Below the pieces are notes generated by a model that saw nothing but the letters and a program-made list of their open reading frames with translations, searched no databases and was not told the DNA's origin. Source: Oxytricha trifallax (taxonomy: Eukaryota; Ciliophora; Spirotrichea; Sporadotrichida; Oxytrichidae). Taken from it: a stretch of DNA of 64,000 nt. How positions within the stretch are numbered: the first letter of the stretch is position 1; the number at the start of each line of letters is the position of its first letter. The stretch spans positions 1 to 64,000 of the forward strand of contig ARYC01019265.1 of assembly GCA_000711775.1 (NCBI GenBank), given 5' to 3'. A program made the translations under genes and the position numbers. This document shows, piece by piece, positions 47,601 through 57,529 of this stretch.

Positions 47601-48729
47601 ACCCACAATAGTTTGTAGATTCTCTTATAATAGTATGGGTTGTGAATTTAAATAAGTTTATGCTACTTATTAACGAATCAGATATTAAATAAGACAATTT
47701 TTATATCTACCATCACAAATAAATGAAAACGTAAGTTAATATCCAAATTTATTTTTACTTTTCTTTATAGAAATTATAACATGGTGATTCATTTTGACAG
47801 TATTAGCGAATGTATGAGAATATCAATTGCTTAAATTGAAGGCACATTTGATAAACATATTTTGACAAACGAATAATTTAAAATCTTAGAACTTTACGAT
47901 CTTAATATTTCCTTGATCAAATTTTAAAAATTTGATTTTGATTAATTAATAACTATAATATCAAGAGATCAGGAATAAAAAATATTCATGTACAAAGGCA
48001 TTTAATTATAAAGCTTGACTTAAAATGTCAATCAATTGACATTAGAAAATTAATTCTCAGAATTTGATGCTCATTTTAAGTCTTAAGATATAATCGTGGA
48101 TTAAATTAGTAGGGCAAATTCAATTCCTAGTTAATTAAAATTGATAGAAGAAGATGTTATATCAAAGAATTTAAAATTAAATTATGATAAAATGCCTTAT
48201 CAATATTCTATAATTTTAATTAATTAAGGAATTAAAATTTTAATTATAATTAATATGTAAGCATTCACCAGTTTATCCACCGAATTGTATACCTATAAAT
48301 AAATTACTTAATAATCAGCTAAATACTGAGTAAATAAGTTTTTTTAAATAGAATCAAAGAATTAACTTTCTCGTAGGATGCAATAAAATAGGCCATATTA
48401 AATTTAGATAAATTTAAATTTAAATCGCAATACTACTGAAACCTTTAAAACTCTCAATATTAATTGCAGTAGTTATGCTTATTATTAGCTTGACTACCAA
48501 ATTGATTATATTTTAGCAATAATCCAAATATTAATATCAGAAAAACTTTGATTCCAATTTAGAGTTGCCTAATTTATTAGATAAAATATACAGTCATAAT
48601 GCTTCTAGATAAATGACGGATTAATTAGACTTGGTATTGGGGTTGGAGAATAGCCACTAAATTGAAAATGATATTGACAATATAAGTGTTAGCAATACAA
48701 ATTAATCAAGACAAAGCAACTTAGAATGA
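41635..48729 (+). CDS. Ser/Asn/Gln-rich protein, gene interrupted by a TBE transposon
   Basis: Not recognised. ATG 41635 (MELIKSKKSLNQRF) starts a Lys/Ser/Gln-rich protein. Blocks run 41635-42060, 42100-42820 and 42865-43357 (including LELMRDIATYEANLCEELNF and SHFMDEDNLVSTTKAQQKF). The frame then runs straight into the left end of the TBE element at 43358. After the element, the reading can resume at 47418, followed near 47520 by SPSIQFIKQTKDQ, DSLIIVWVVNLNKFMLLI, a 40-nt intron (47731-47770), then NYNMVIHFDSISECMRI and EQFKILELYDLNISLIKF. Further A+T-rich inserts precede the last block (DSNLELPNLLDKIYSHN) and TGA 48727-48729. That the two sides are one gene is an inference from strand, spacing and frame; two genes remain possible. 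Confidence 0.6.
43358..43434 (+). repeat. TBE left terminal inverted repeat
   Basis: Starts with C4A4C4-type telomere-like sequence, then TTAGTGAGGTTTATAAGTGC. It differs from the right end by a few substitutions and about 6 extra bases near its inner edge. Confidence 0.9.
43669..44510 (+). pseudogene. TBE transposase (DDE, IS630/Tc1-like), frameshifted
   Basis: The 42-kDa-type transposase of TBE elements, which cuts and moves the element and whose family is implicated in germline DNA elimination. ATG 43669 (MKTSSKKIKVLIAPYWLPLR). Catalytic acids are visible: Asp in INDDEAVFTFY near 43978, Asp in LFVDNLTVHK near 44214 and Glu in FNGIEFYWGIL near 44320, the D, D, D/E spacing of the family. 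Near 44015-44030 the frame shifts: before it the protein ends in FTFYTF, after it the conserved YDNIEVYDQ and VVTHAILAGI are in another frame. TGA 44508-44510. This copy could not make a full transposase without a correction. Confidence 0.85.
44517..45306 (-). pseudogene. TBE middle gene (22-kDa type), frameshifted
   Basis: The gene read on the opposite strand between transposase and kinase in TBE elements; function unknown. ATG at 45306 (MESLSTAMKRVEAQEMISR). An insert of 36 nt at 45171-45206 begins GTAAG and ends TATAG, so it looks like an intron. After a frame break near 45080 comes IEIPNYPEISVTNLYEDAM, then RSFFFGVLGTLRESYLREII. After another break near 44840 come SNKRDLACGAQEASILLQQ and NFVGKPGTGIFLMKEHAK, ending at TGA 44517-44519. 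At least two frameshifts. Confidence 0.75.
45485..45675. repeat. GGTACC/AGTACT repeat region inside the TBE
   Basis: A non-coding stretch between two TBE genes with at least seven irregularly spaced, partly palindromic copies of a TTAGTACTAA / AATTGGTACCAATT type motif. It is placed between the starts of divergent genes, so a regulatory or binding role is possible. Confidence 0.6.
45873..47283 (+). pseudogene. TBE zinc-finger/protein-kinase gene (57-kDa type), disrupted
   Basis: The third TBE gene. ATG 45873 (MAADLNRKAVSNHSQTLAQ). Two C2H2 fingers follow after a frameshift near 46100: CNDCQNFFSTELCLKRHVK and CTICMKSYTNSAKIKRH. The kinase part has IVVDEFEYKLYPFRYLI, then, after another shift near 46680, VILGFGFIALKLKKYEMTLR, and after a third the catalytic loop. 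There the HRDLKPEN motif reads H-stop-DLKPEN: TGA at 46850-46852 stands where Arg is expected. A VVIDFNRA stretch takes the DFG position. TGA 47281-47283. Three frameshifts and one nonsense change: not functional as it stands. Confidence 0.8.
47346..47417 (-). repeat. TBE right terminal inverted repeat
   Basis: Inverted copy of the left end, finishing GGGGTTTTGGGGTTTTG at 47401-47417, followed by AAT. Confidence 0.9.
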
Positions 48730-48870
48730 TAAAATATAATATTCATAAGATTAATTTAGCATTTAATTAAACTTTCTTTAACTTTAACGACATTTATTAG
48801 CTAATATTTTATTTAATGCAACCTTTCCAACATTATTCTGTGAATTATCAAATTAAATACTCATTCAATA

Positions 48871-51868
48871 TTTTGAGGTGCTTGCAACTATTGTTAATTT
48901 TTAAGTTTAATGGAGAAACTTGACTTATGAAAGAAAATATTATTCACATCTTTTTTGTCATTGTTTGAAGTTTGTCCATTATTATTCGCCATTTGCAATG
49001 GTGACTATGCCTTACTATTTATAAAAGAATTAATTTCTTCGCACTCATTATTTTTCGCATAATTCTTGAAGCTCTTTAGAGGCAAATTAAATCCATGGGG
49101 GGAATCTCATTAATTCAAATACCTAATTTGAAAATTTCCATCACTAAAATGTAAATTTCCAACTAAATATTTTCCTTTCCACACATTAAATTTATAATTT
49201 CGATAGCAAATAGCTTTTTCAATTTTCCTCTATTTATAATTTTAAATGAAACTGCATCTTTAAATTTATTAATAAAAATTCATTTAAAATAACGTCTATC
49301 AACTATTTGTTTTACATGAATCGATCTTAAATCTTTAAAATTTAAGATGTAAGTATATATTTTAATTGAGATAGACCCATATACATTTTTTATTTGTGTC
49401 TCTATAAAAAATATATTATTTGGGTCAGTAAACCACTATGTTAAAGGTAACTAACCCCCCTTAATCCATTTAGACTTTTATAATAATTTTGATCTGGCGT
49501 CTTTCCACTTAACTAGCTACTTTCATTTTTTATCGAAAAATAAGAAGGGCTTTAATCGAATTTAAGTCTAGATTAAGGAGGTGGATGGATTAAATGACTA
49601 TTTGAGCTTAATTTTTTCATTAATTAGTTAGGTATCTCTTTGCATATTTTGTTAATATCACTGTTCATTACAAAAAGATGGCCCTATATATCTTTTGAGT
49701 TTTGATCACCAATATAGCATAAACATAATCAAAATTAAGAATTAAAGTTATTCATAATAACTATATTCTTAATTTTAACCGAGGGATCTGATAAAGGGTT
49801 AGGTTGCATCTTATCTCTATCAAAATCATAGATTGATTAATTAGTTGACACCTCTTCCCCTGGAACCTAATTTATTTTTACTGAGTTTTTATGATTTTAA
49901 ATTAGTGAAGTCATTTAGTCTTAATTCATACTTCTTTGTTGTCTCTATTTTTTAGTACTACAATTAACCCCTTGCTTATCCAATTACTTAATTAAGTTTG
50001 CATTTTTGAAATGATTTGGTCTATTTTCCATTAGCTGAAAGGTTTTACTTTGTATGGGCTTTAAATCTGTTTAATTTTGATATATAAAGATAAATAAGTT
50101 AAGAGATGCAAATTTACAATTAATATTTATGTTTAATCAGGAAGAACTAAAATCTTATTTTGGTCTTTGATCAAAGAAAATGTCTATTCATTTTAAATGT
50201 GTTTCATATGACCATTTATTCGTTCTTTATTATAAAATAATGACCAATAATAATTTAAATATTAATAATAAACTGTTTTTACTAAAGTAAATTAATTATT
50301 TAATGATACTGTACATACCAAACTTATGAAATTAAGTTTTATTTAGATGTTTAAAGCTCATTTTATTTTACTCTATATTCCCTTAATACTCGTTTTTATA
50401 TTTCAATTAATCACCAGCAGGGCTTTTCTAATTTTATTTTGTCAAATTATGTGAAGGACCAGGCAAATTAAGAAAATTAACTTGTGTGATATTAGTTGAA
50501 TCATTAATAATTGAACTCTTGAGATTTTAACTATTAAAATTACTAGTTAATGATTCATTTTACATGAAAATATTGCTGTCTAGAGATTTTGGGTATTTTT
50601 AACTAAAAAGCTAAGAATCTTGATTATATTCTAATTAATATTGATACTATTGCTTGTTAATCTTATCCAAAGTATATCGGCTTTAATTGTTGCGCTTTAT
50701 TTTTCTGAATGGCAAATTTTTATTTGATTTTATTGGACAATCTTAAGCCAGAAACATGTTATCTTATTGACCATATTCATTGTAGAAATTGCTGACTTAA
50801 TTATTTTTGAAGTTAAACTCACTAAACCCCACGAAATTTGGATACTGAACTTGCTTCTTGCCAAAATTAGTTTTATTCATCATTAATTTATGATTCTTTT
50901 AATTGTTGTGAAATAAACTAATCTATTAGTTAAGCTTGCTTGAAATGTTCGGGAAAAAGCCCGCATTATTTTAATCTAAGTAATCTTTTAAATCTGAATT
51001 ATTTTACTGTAACCTTTCTGAGGCTCTATAAAAGTTAACTTTGTTATTGAATATTAAAAGGGGATGTTTGTTACAGTGAGGATGAATTTTATTAATGAGA
51101 CTCTTCCAAATATTATTAGCTTTCATTATGAAATTAATTAGGCTTTTCGTCTTAAGATATAATTGTAAGTAAATTGACAGAACTTGAGTGTCTCTGTTTT
51201 TCTTTTTCACTATTTTAAATTCTGTTTTCTAATGAGTTTTTAATAACAGCTTATCTTGTAGTGTTAAGTTTGTGTTTAGGATTAACTGACTGGCTTTGCT
51301 CTATTTGATTTCAGCTCAGATTAAGATTATTATTATTATTAAGTTTCTTTTCATCTTATGGAACTATGATGGGTTCGAGATTGAATTCCCAATTAATTTT
51401 CTTAATAAGTTTCTTATAGACTAAACCGTTCTCAACTAATAAAGATTTAGTATCTTTTTTTTGTATTTGTTCAGTATCCTCTATTTTTAGGAATTTCCTT
51501 AATGTTATATAGGGCTTAATTTGCTCATAAATGAACTCTTTAGTATTCTAGAATGCTAATGTTTTCTAAAAATCTTTATAAGAGTTAGCTTCTTTTACTT
51601 AATACTGTACTTATTTAATTCTGAAGCCAAACATTTGAGAAGCTATATCTCTATCAAAGTTATAGAAAAATCTTGTCACCTAATTCTATAAATTTTCTTA
51701 TTATGGTTATTATGAAGTAGTTGCTTTTTCAGGAGATTTAATTACCTTTTTTTGCTTTCTAATTTGTGGCTTTACTTACTTATCAAGATTAAATAAATTA
51801 CATAATACATGTCCAAATGAAAAAGTTGAACATTGTAAAATGCACTTTAAAAATTGCTCGATACACAT
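48871..51868 (-). CDS. Large low-complexity protein, function unknown (minus strand)
   Basis: Not recognised. ATG at 51868 (MCIEQFLKCILQCSTFSFG) is the best start, although the same frame stays open upstream to about 52200 (KSLRLHREDAGLEEFLEQH, RQIICNHAVLSNRAAKC), so the true N-terminus may lie there and be Cys/His-rich. Downstream are FNLDKQVKPQIRKQKK, YNFDRDIASQMFGFRIKQ, YEQIKPYITLRKFLKI and ENGLVYKKLIKKINWEFNL, then Gln/Asn/Ser-rich sequence to LQAPQNIE and TGA 48871-48873. One in-frame TGA at 51311-51313 lies inside a possible 12-bp IES (GATT repeats). Other joins in 48950-51000 are needed and not all resolved. Convergent with the TBE-interrupted gene, 140 bp away. Confidence 0.65.
51307..51322 (-). 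other. Candidate tiny IES (12 bp, pointer GATT/AATC)
   Basis: GATT at 51307-51310 and 51319-51322 flanks TCAGCTCA. On the minus strand, removing one repeat and the 8 bases between deletes the only in-frame TGA (51311-51313) and joins NNNLN to QIEQSQSVN in frame. Confidence 0.45.
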
Positions 51869-52201
51869 TATTAAACGATATTATTAGAAATATAGAAATA
51901 CACATTTAGCTGCTCTATTACTTAAAACAGCATGATTACAAATGATTTGGCGTGTCTCCATTTTCTTGTTATATTTTTTATCCATCTAATGTTATTCGAG
52001 AAATTCCTCCAATCCAGCGTCTTCTCGATGCAGCCTTAAACTTTTCTATTTACTTACACCTCCTCCATTTTTATCAAACTAACTTTACTACCGCAGTGTA
52101 CTATTATCACCCTTATTATTTTGGTCATTGTTTTACGTATATTAATCTTGATTATTGGAGAATTATAACAAACAGTTAATTTAACACAGTTTAGTATTTA
52201 T

Positions 52202-52814
52202 TCATTTTACAAAAGCAATATTATCATCCTAACCTTCCTTGATCTAAGTTTAGTATATATCTTGAATTACTTTGACGAATGCAATCTCCACATTAGTTGC
52301 ATCTAGTGCGCTTGTTTCTATGAAATGAATATCTATAAGATTTAAGGTTACAACTAATTAAGTCTTACTGTTATTCTTAGCGTAAGCATTTGCCTCTTCA
52401 AACGATACTGCTCTCACTTTTTAAATCTGATTTATTTCCTACTAGAAGCACTGATATACTATATTCAGCGTGCTCTCTTAACTCAGTAATCCATCGTTCA
52501 ATGTTTTGATAAGTGTTATACTTTGTAATATCGTAGACTAATAAGGCTCCAACTGCGTTTCTGTAATAAGCGTTTGTAATTGCCCTATATCTCTCCTGCC
52601 CCGCAGTGTCCCATATTTAAGCTCTTACAAATTGATCTTCCACTTGGATACTCCTCGTTGCAAACTCCACTCCAATCGTTGATTAGGAGTTAATTTTGAA
52701 TTAGTTTTTCGTGTAACGTAAAAGCAAATTAGACTTTCCTACTCCTGAATCGCCAATCAAAACTATCTTGAAGAGGTGATCGTAATGATCTTAATCATTA
52801 CTTATCAAAGCCAT
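52202..52814 (-). CDS. Rab11-like small GTPase
   Basis: Ras-superfamily GTPase of vesicle traffic. ATG at 52814 ([19 protein letters not shown]). Motifs: P-loop [12 protein letters not shown], switch [26 protein letters not shown] (with TAA for Gln before IWDTAGQE), [15 protein letters not shown], the NKSDL guanine motif and [32 protein letters not shown] is typical of the Rab11 group. A 36-nt intron (52333-52368; GTAAG...ATAG on the minus strand) splits NNN from IHFIETSA. The frame shifts by one base just after NKSDLK (five A's near 52418), before VRAVSFEEA. The first TGA (52202-52204) comes before any C-terminal prenylation cysteines, so the last block is probably missing or across an insert. 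Confidence 0.85.
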
Positions 52815-53149
52815 TTCTAATTTAATTTTACATTTTAACAACACAATTTTAAAAAATTAACTCTATTGGAAAGGAAATATGCCCCTCTTATAGTAAGATA
52901 GGCAGTAGCTTCATAATTAAAATTTAAATTAATAGATTAATCATAATTTCTATATTTTATTTGTAATGGAAGTTAATCAATTACAATTTATAATAAGAAA
53001 TCGATAAATTAAAATTAAATGAATAATGAAAAAATGAAAACCTATAGATGATTAAACAGAAAGAGCCTGTTTATTCACAAAAAATGTAAGTTACAAAAAA
53101 GATATCTAAAATTTATTTTTACAGATGTCCAACCTAGTACGAGCGGTGA

Positions 53150-54314
53150 ATGGACAAGACACACAATTCACAAAGTAACAGAGAGAACTGGTCAAGAACC
53201 CAAATATGGAAAAATGGAGATAAATATGAAGGAGAATGGTAAGACAATGAAACTGCTTTTAGATTTTCATTTTTGTTTTTTGTAATAAGTTTTGATTTAA
53301 TCGTTATTAGTATTCCCATAATCATCTATTTTCCATTTTATTAATCATAAATCACCTGTTTAAGACATAAAGGGTCAACTCTAAAACCAATAAAATTAGT
53401 ATTAATTTCAAGATTCTCATAATGATGAAATTTCAGACTTGGATATGGATGACGAAATTTATGACTACTCTTTCAGATAAATTTCTTATAGATCTTTTGT
53501 ATACTTAAATGCTGATGAATAAGCTTTAGATGATTGCAGCAGCCATTCAGAGGAAGAGGAAGACACATAAAATATAAAAGACTTGACAGCTACTAATAAA
53601 CTTAATTAAGCACTAAATGCATAAGGAAGTTTCTCGAATAACATATGATAACATCAAACATCCTAATCGCAATAAGTCAGTATGGTTCCTTCAGCAAATT
53701 AAAGTCCCATAAAAGAGAGGATATCTGAATCTACTGCAACAACAAACAACAATAACTTTCAGATCATTAACAAACATTCCCAAAACAATGAATCCTTATA
53801 AGATAATTAAGACTAAATAGCAAATACTGTCTCAAATCTATCAACACAGGCATCTCAATAAAACCATTAGTAAAAACCTGTTAAAATCTAACCCAAATAT
53901 GAAGATGAAAATATTTTAAAGCGAAATTTCACTAGATTCTTACGCTAAGTGGAATAAAAGAAACAGACCATTTAAGAGTAGATTAGAATTAAGCAATAAT
54001 AAGAGAAGGAAATAGAGAAAGTTTAAAGATAAATGGATTTGAAAACAAAATACGATTTGATATAGAAAGAGGGCGTTTTTGAGATGTACAGGAAAAAAGT
54101 GCCTCCTAGGAAAGCTATCAATAGATACAATGAAATGCTGGAATAAGATTATAATGAAAACAAGATTGTGGTATGTGGGTATATTCAAAATTTACTTTAG
54201 ACGGTTGAATAAATGAAGAAATTTCGTAATCTTGATAAATAAAAAGGAATTTAATACGGTTTCCTATAATTATGGTTAATGAAATAGTTAAATGTTTACC
54301 TTAGGATTTAATGA
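53150..54314 (+). CDS. MORN-repeat and coiled-coil protein
   Basis: ATG 53150 (MDKTHNSQSNRENW) leads into a MORN-type repeat, WKNGDKYEGEWQDNE, a motif that commonly binds lipids or scaffolds membranes. After an intron or IES of about 200 bp (53240-53410) come an acidic block (DEISDLDMDDEIYDYSF), a Ser/Gln/Asn-rich linker, and a basic coiled coil at about 53930-54240 (KYEDENILKRNFTRFLRQ, EKEIEKVQRQMDLKTKYDL, PPRKAINRYNEMLEQDY). TGA 54312-54314. Only one clear MORN unit is visible. An upstream ATG near 53054 with a GTAAG...ACAG insert may be the real 5' exon, but the frames do not join cleanly. Confidence 0.6.
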
Positions 54315-55520
54315 AATTGCCTTATAAAATGACTTCACCTTGACCTCCCTATTTTCAGAGAATATGCCATAGTATACCCAATATTCACTGTTTTCAGGTT
54401 GCTCTTAAATGAGCTCTTTCATGAGCTTGAGTTTGAATTGACCATTTGATTAATCATCATAATTGAGCCATAAAAAGTGATAGAGTCTGCATAAATCCAA
54501 TTTCATGTTTCTCTAGTAAGCTTGATTTGTAATTTTTGTATTCTAGATCAAACTATTTCCTAAAAGCTCAATAGCCATTTTGATATGGTCAGGATTTTAA
54601 ATTTCTTCTCCAAGAACTTTAAGTGTCTCAATGTATACTCTTAAGAATCTCTCCTGCATTTTAACCCCTAATCTTGAAAATAAAGAGATTTGCGATCATA
54701 ATTTTCTGGAATAATCAAGTTTTGATTAATTTAATTATAGATCATTAAGATTGTATATAAAATTTGATTTTAAATTTAATTAAGAATTCCATGTGCATTA
54801 AAATATAGTTAAATATTAATTACTATGATCGAACAATTTAATTTTATTATCATTATTATATTATTAACCTTGGAATGATTTAATTTTAGGTTTTAATTGG
54901 AAGTTAGTGATTCTTGATTGACTCGAAAATGTTCTATGTAGCTTTAAGATACTTGATCTTCTATATGTCTTTGGGGTCCACATGTCCTTTAGAATCGTTT
55001 TCTAGAAGCTTATTCATATTTTCTAACACCACACTAAACACTTCAGCCAAAATATGACTCTTAAGAGAATCGTGATTCATGCTCAAGATAAGGGAAATGA
55101 ATTTCAGCGATGATAAATACTCTCTGTGCTTGTATAGTACTGTAGAGGAAATTAGCAAGATGTTTAGAAGTTCCCCGATTAGTTTATCATCCTTATTTTG
55201 TACAAGGAAATTCTCGATTGCCGTAAAAGATTGGGAAAGGAATTCTGGAAGCATTATCTTATCGACTAGGGATTTAATGTGATTTTGCAATCCTGATAAG
55301 TTCTCGTTATTGATGATATATTAGTTGCAGCTTTTAGAAATATAACAAATACCATAATTATAGGATTAATTTGCTTTGAACAACCTTCTATGTTTTATGC
55401 TCAAAGATGGAAACTTCTAGAAGGCTTTCTAAATTTTGAATTCAATTAAGGATTTAGAATCTCTGAATGCCCTGATTCTTTCAATATAGATATCAGTGTT
55501 TTGTTAAATTTATTATAGTT
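54285..55520 (-). CDS. Helical-repeat (TPR-like) protein
   Basis: Not named. Read downward from about 55520: DIYIERIRAFRDSKSLIEFK, RRLFKANQSYNYGI, LQNHIKSLVDKIMLPEFL, FLVQNKDDKLIGELLNILL, EYLSSLKFISLILSMNHDS and AEVFSVVLENMNKLLENDSK, then after an insert at about 54730-54900 LGVKMQERFLRVYIETLKV, MAIELLGNSLIQN, KLDLCRLYHFLWLNYDD and EQPENSEYWVYYGIFSEN, ending in a TPR-like SFYKAISLNPK near 54290. A solenoid of helix pairs is plausible. The last exon and stop are unclear because the frame runs on antisense to the neighbouring coiled-coil gene; a GT...AG insert of about 36 nt after NPK is possible. Start also unclear. Confidence 0.55.
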
Positions 55521-55599
55521 TTTTCCTTCCAATTTTTAATGAATAATTTATTAAGCATTTTAATCTATACTCATATTATGTCCTATACTTATTTATAAT

Positions 55600-55735
55600 A
55601 TTTTTTTTTTCATTTTATAGATCATTCTCAATGCCAGATTAGCCCTTGAACAATCGAATGAGACTTTGATGAAAAAAGAGCAGTAGAGAAAATATCTTTA
55701 AGACGCTATATCACTTGGACAAATAAAACAATGAA
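55600..55735 (+). CDS. Orphan C-terminal coding block
   Basis: A short frame preceded by a pyrimidine-rich TTTTATAG reads IILNARLALEQSNETLMKKE, QQRKYLQDAISLGQIKQ and stops at TGA near 55732. Composition and sharp flanks suggest a true last exon or macronuclear-destined block, but no upstream partner was found on this strand. It may belong to a gene whose other blocks are elsewhere. Confidence 0.4.
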
Positions 55736-56112
55736 ATAATTTATATGATTTAAAGAAAAATTAATGAATTTAAAGTGTAATTAATTATAATGACTATAGA
55801 AAAAATTAAAAGTTTTTTTTGGTAATTATTATTACCTTATCTTTTTCAAAATCTTTTATAAAAGATAGATTATAAATATTTCAAATTATATATATATCAC
55901 ATTTAATAAAAATTTTAGAGTATTTGTAAAATTAATCTATTATTATATTCTTAGTTGTATCAGTTATTGTGTTTTCTATTTAAGCTATTAAGTAATGATT
56001 GAATAATTAGCAAACAATAATTTCAAATATGTATAGATTATTTAATCATTTACAATCATATATACAATCAATTATTTAGCATGAAATTTAATTTTAATTT
56101 TTAGGGTTTAAA

Positions 56113-57227
56113 ATGTTTTTAGAAATCGAGAAGGAAAAGATTTCCATGGAATAGAAGGACACTTTTGATATCAGAATAGATATTCATTAATATCTCTCCA
56201 ATCAGATAAATTACATTGTAACTTTGATGCAATTTGAAAGTGACGATAAGACTTTGAACACCAATGACTTATAGGAGCTGCTTCAAGATAAATTGAGTGA
56301 AAATAGTGAATAATACTCTGGACTTCTATCAAAAATGTAGCTAAGTTTGAAACTTAAGAGTGTTGGAAAGTTCTCAATTTAAAGACTACAAAATTTGATT
56401 GATTAAAACTTGAGCAATAATAATGGGGACTAATTCATGCTATAAATCAAAGATTCTTTGTAAGAACTAACTTTGAATGATTAAGAGGCTCTTCGTTAAT
56501 TTGCTTCAGAAGCGTATTCTAAGTTCTGTCATAATCCCTCTGATAAAACTGCAATTAGATTAATTTTACTCAATGAAAGTTTAATAAATAAGGGAATTGA
56601 TTCTTAAGAGAATGTGCTACTTAAGGATGATCTGGAGTATCTCTTGTCAAAGCTTCATTATGACACTGCTTCTAAATTAATCAATCAAAGCATGAGAATG
56701 ATGTACATTCAAGATGAAAGCCAACTTCTTGAAATTCAAGAGTTCTTCGATTTGTTCAACTAGTACAGAGTTGAAAGTCTTATTTAGGATATTTATATAA
56801 AATATAAAGCCTTAGATCACACCTTCCATCAGTTGAGTATTCAAAAATTTTCAAGTTTTACCTATTAAATCAATCCAAGAAAAACAGGCATTTATTCATA
56901 AGAGAGTTCAAGAAAGTGAAATTTCTTGGAAACAGATACATCCAGTTATTCCTCCAAAATTTGAACAATCAAATTTCAAGGACTAAATCATTCCATGATG
57001 AAATAATGAACAATCCAACTGACCTTAAAGGTTACAACAAATTAATATGGGGATCTATTCTTCAAGGAAAGCAAGATGAAGCTAGAAAGTTGGTTCTGGT
57101 TACCTAACACAAAATAGAATCTGGATTTATTTGTATTTTCAGTGAACATGAGAAGAGAGTCTTTGACGACTACCAATGTCTGCTTAAGTCTTTCAAACAA
57201 TTGAATGCTGAATCAATAGATCAATGA
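56113..57227 (+). CDS. Helical protein, function unknown
   Basis: Not recognised. ATG 56113 (MFLEIEKEKISMEQKDTFD). Helical throughout: RIDIHQYLSNQINYIVTLM, LQELLQDKLSENSEQYSGL, ASEAYSKFCHNPSDKTAIR and LLEIQEFFDLFNQYRVESL. One IES with pointer CTTA (56779/56811) shifts the frame; beyond it the protein continues RSHLPSVEYSKIFKFYLLN, REFKKVKFLGNRYIQLFL and NKLIWGSILQGKQDEARKL to TGA 57225-57227. About 355 residues. The even spread of hydrophobic positions suggests an all-helical complex subunit. A+T-rich flanks contain no further coding signal. Confidence 0.7.
56779..56814 (+). other. Candidate IES (pointer CTTA)
   Basis: CTTA at 56779-56782 and 56811-56814. Excision of 32 bp joins QYRVESL to RSHLPSVEYSK and replaces a frame that stops early at 56917. 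Confidence 0.7.
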
Positions 57228-57529
57228 ACTCATAATCTATTATAAAATTAATTGCAGTTTAGACAAATTGTTGATATTTTTATATAAATACATAAATATT
57301 TTTTAATTTCATATGCTTTTTTATGCAAAAAATCAGTAGATTTATTTTGGTTTATTCAATTCTATAATTAAATATTTAAAAATTAAAAATATTTTAGATT
57401 AACTGTTAAAGTGGTTAATATAATATATTTATTATATCATTTTTTAAAAAAAAATTATCATATAATATCCCAATTAAAATAACCAGATTCACCATTTTTG
57501 TTTTATTTTAGAAAATACTAAATCAAAGA

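Noticed and set aside
51952..52179. Plus-strand frame rich in Tyr and His
   Set aside because: Opposite to a longer Asn/Gln/Lys-rich minus-strand frame; not supported by any motif.
53940..54188. Minus-strand hydrophobic frame
   Set aside because: Antisense of the Lys/Glu/Gln-rich coiled coil on the plus strand; runs of Phe/Leu arise from AAG/GAA-type codons.
55079..55282. Plus-strand frame opposite the helical-repeat gene
   Set aside because: Antisense shadow of a minus-strand frame with better composition and continuity.
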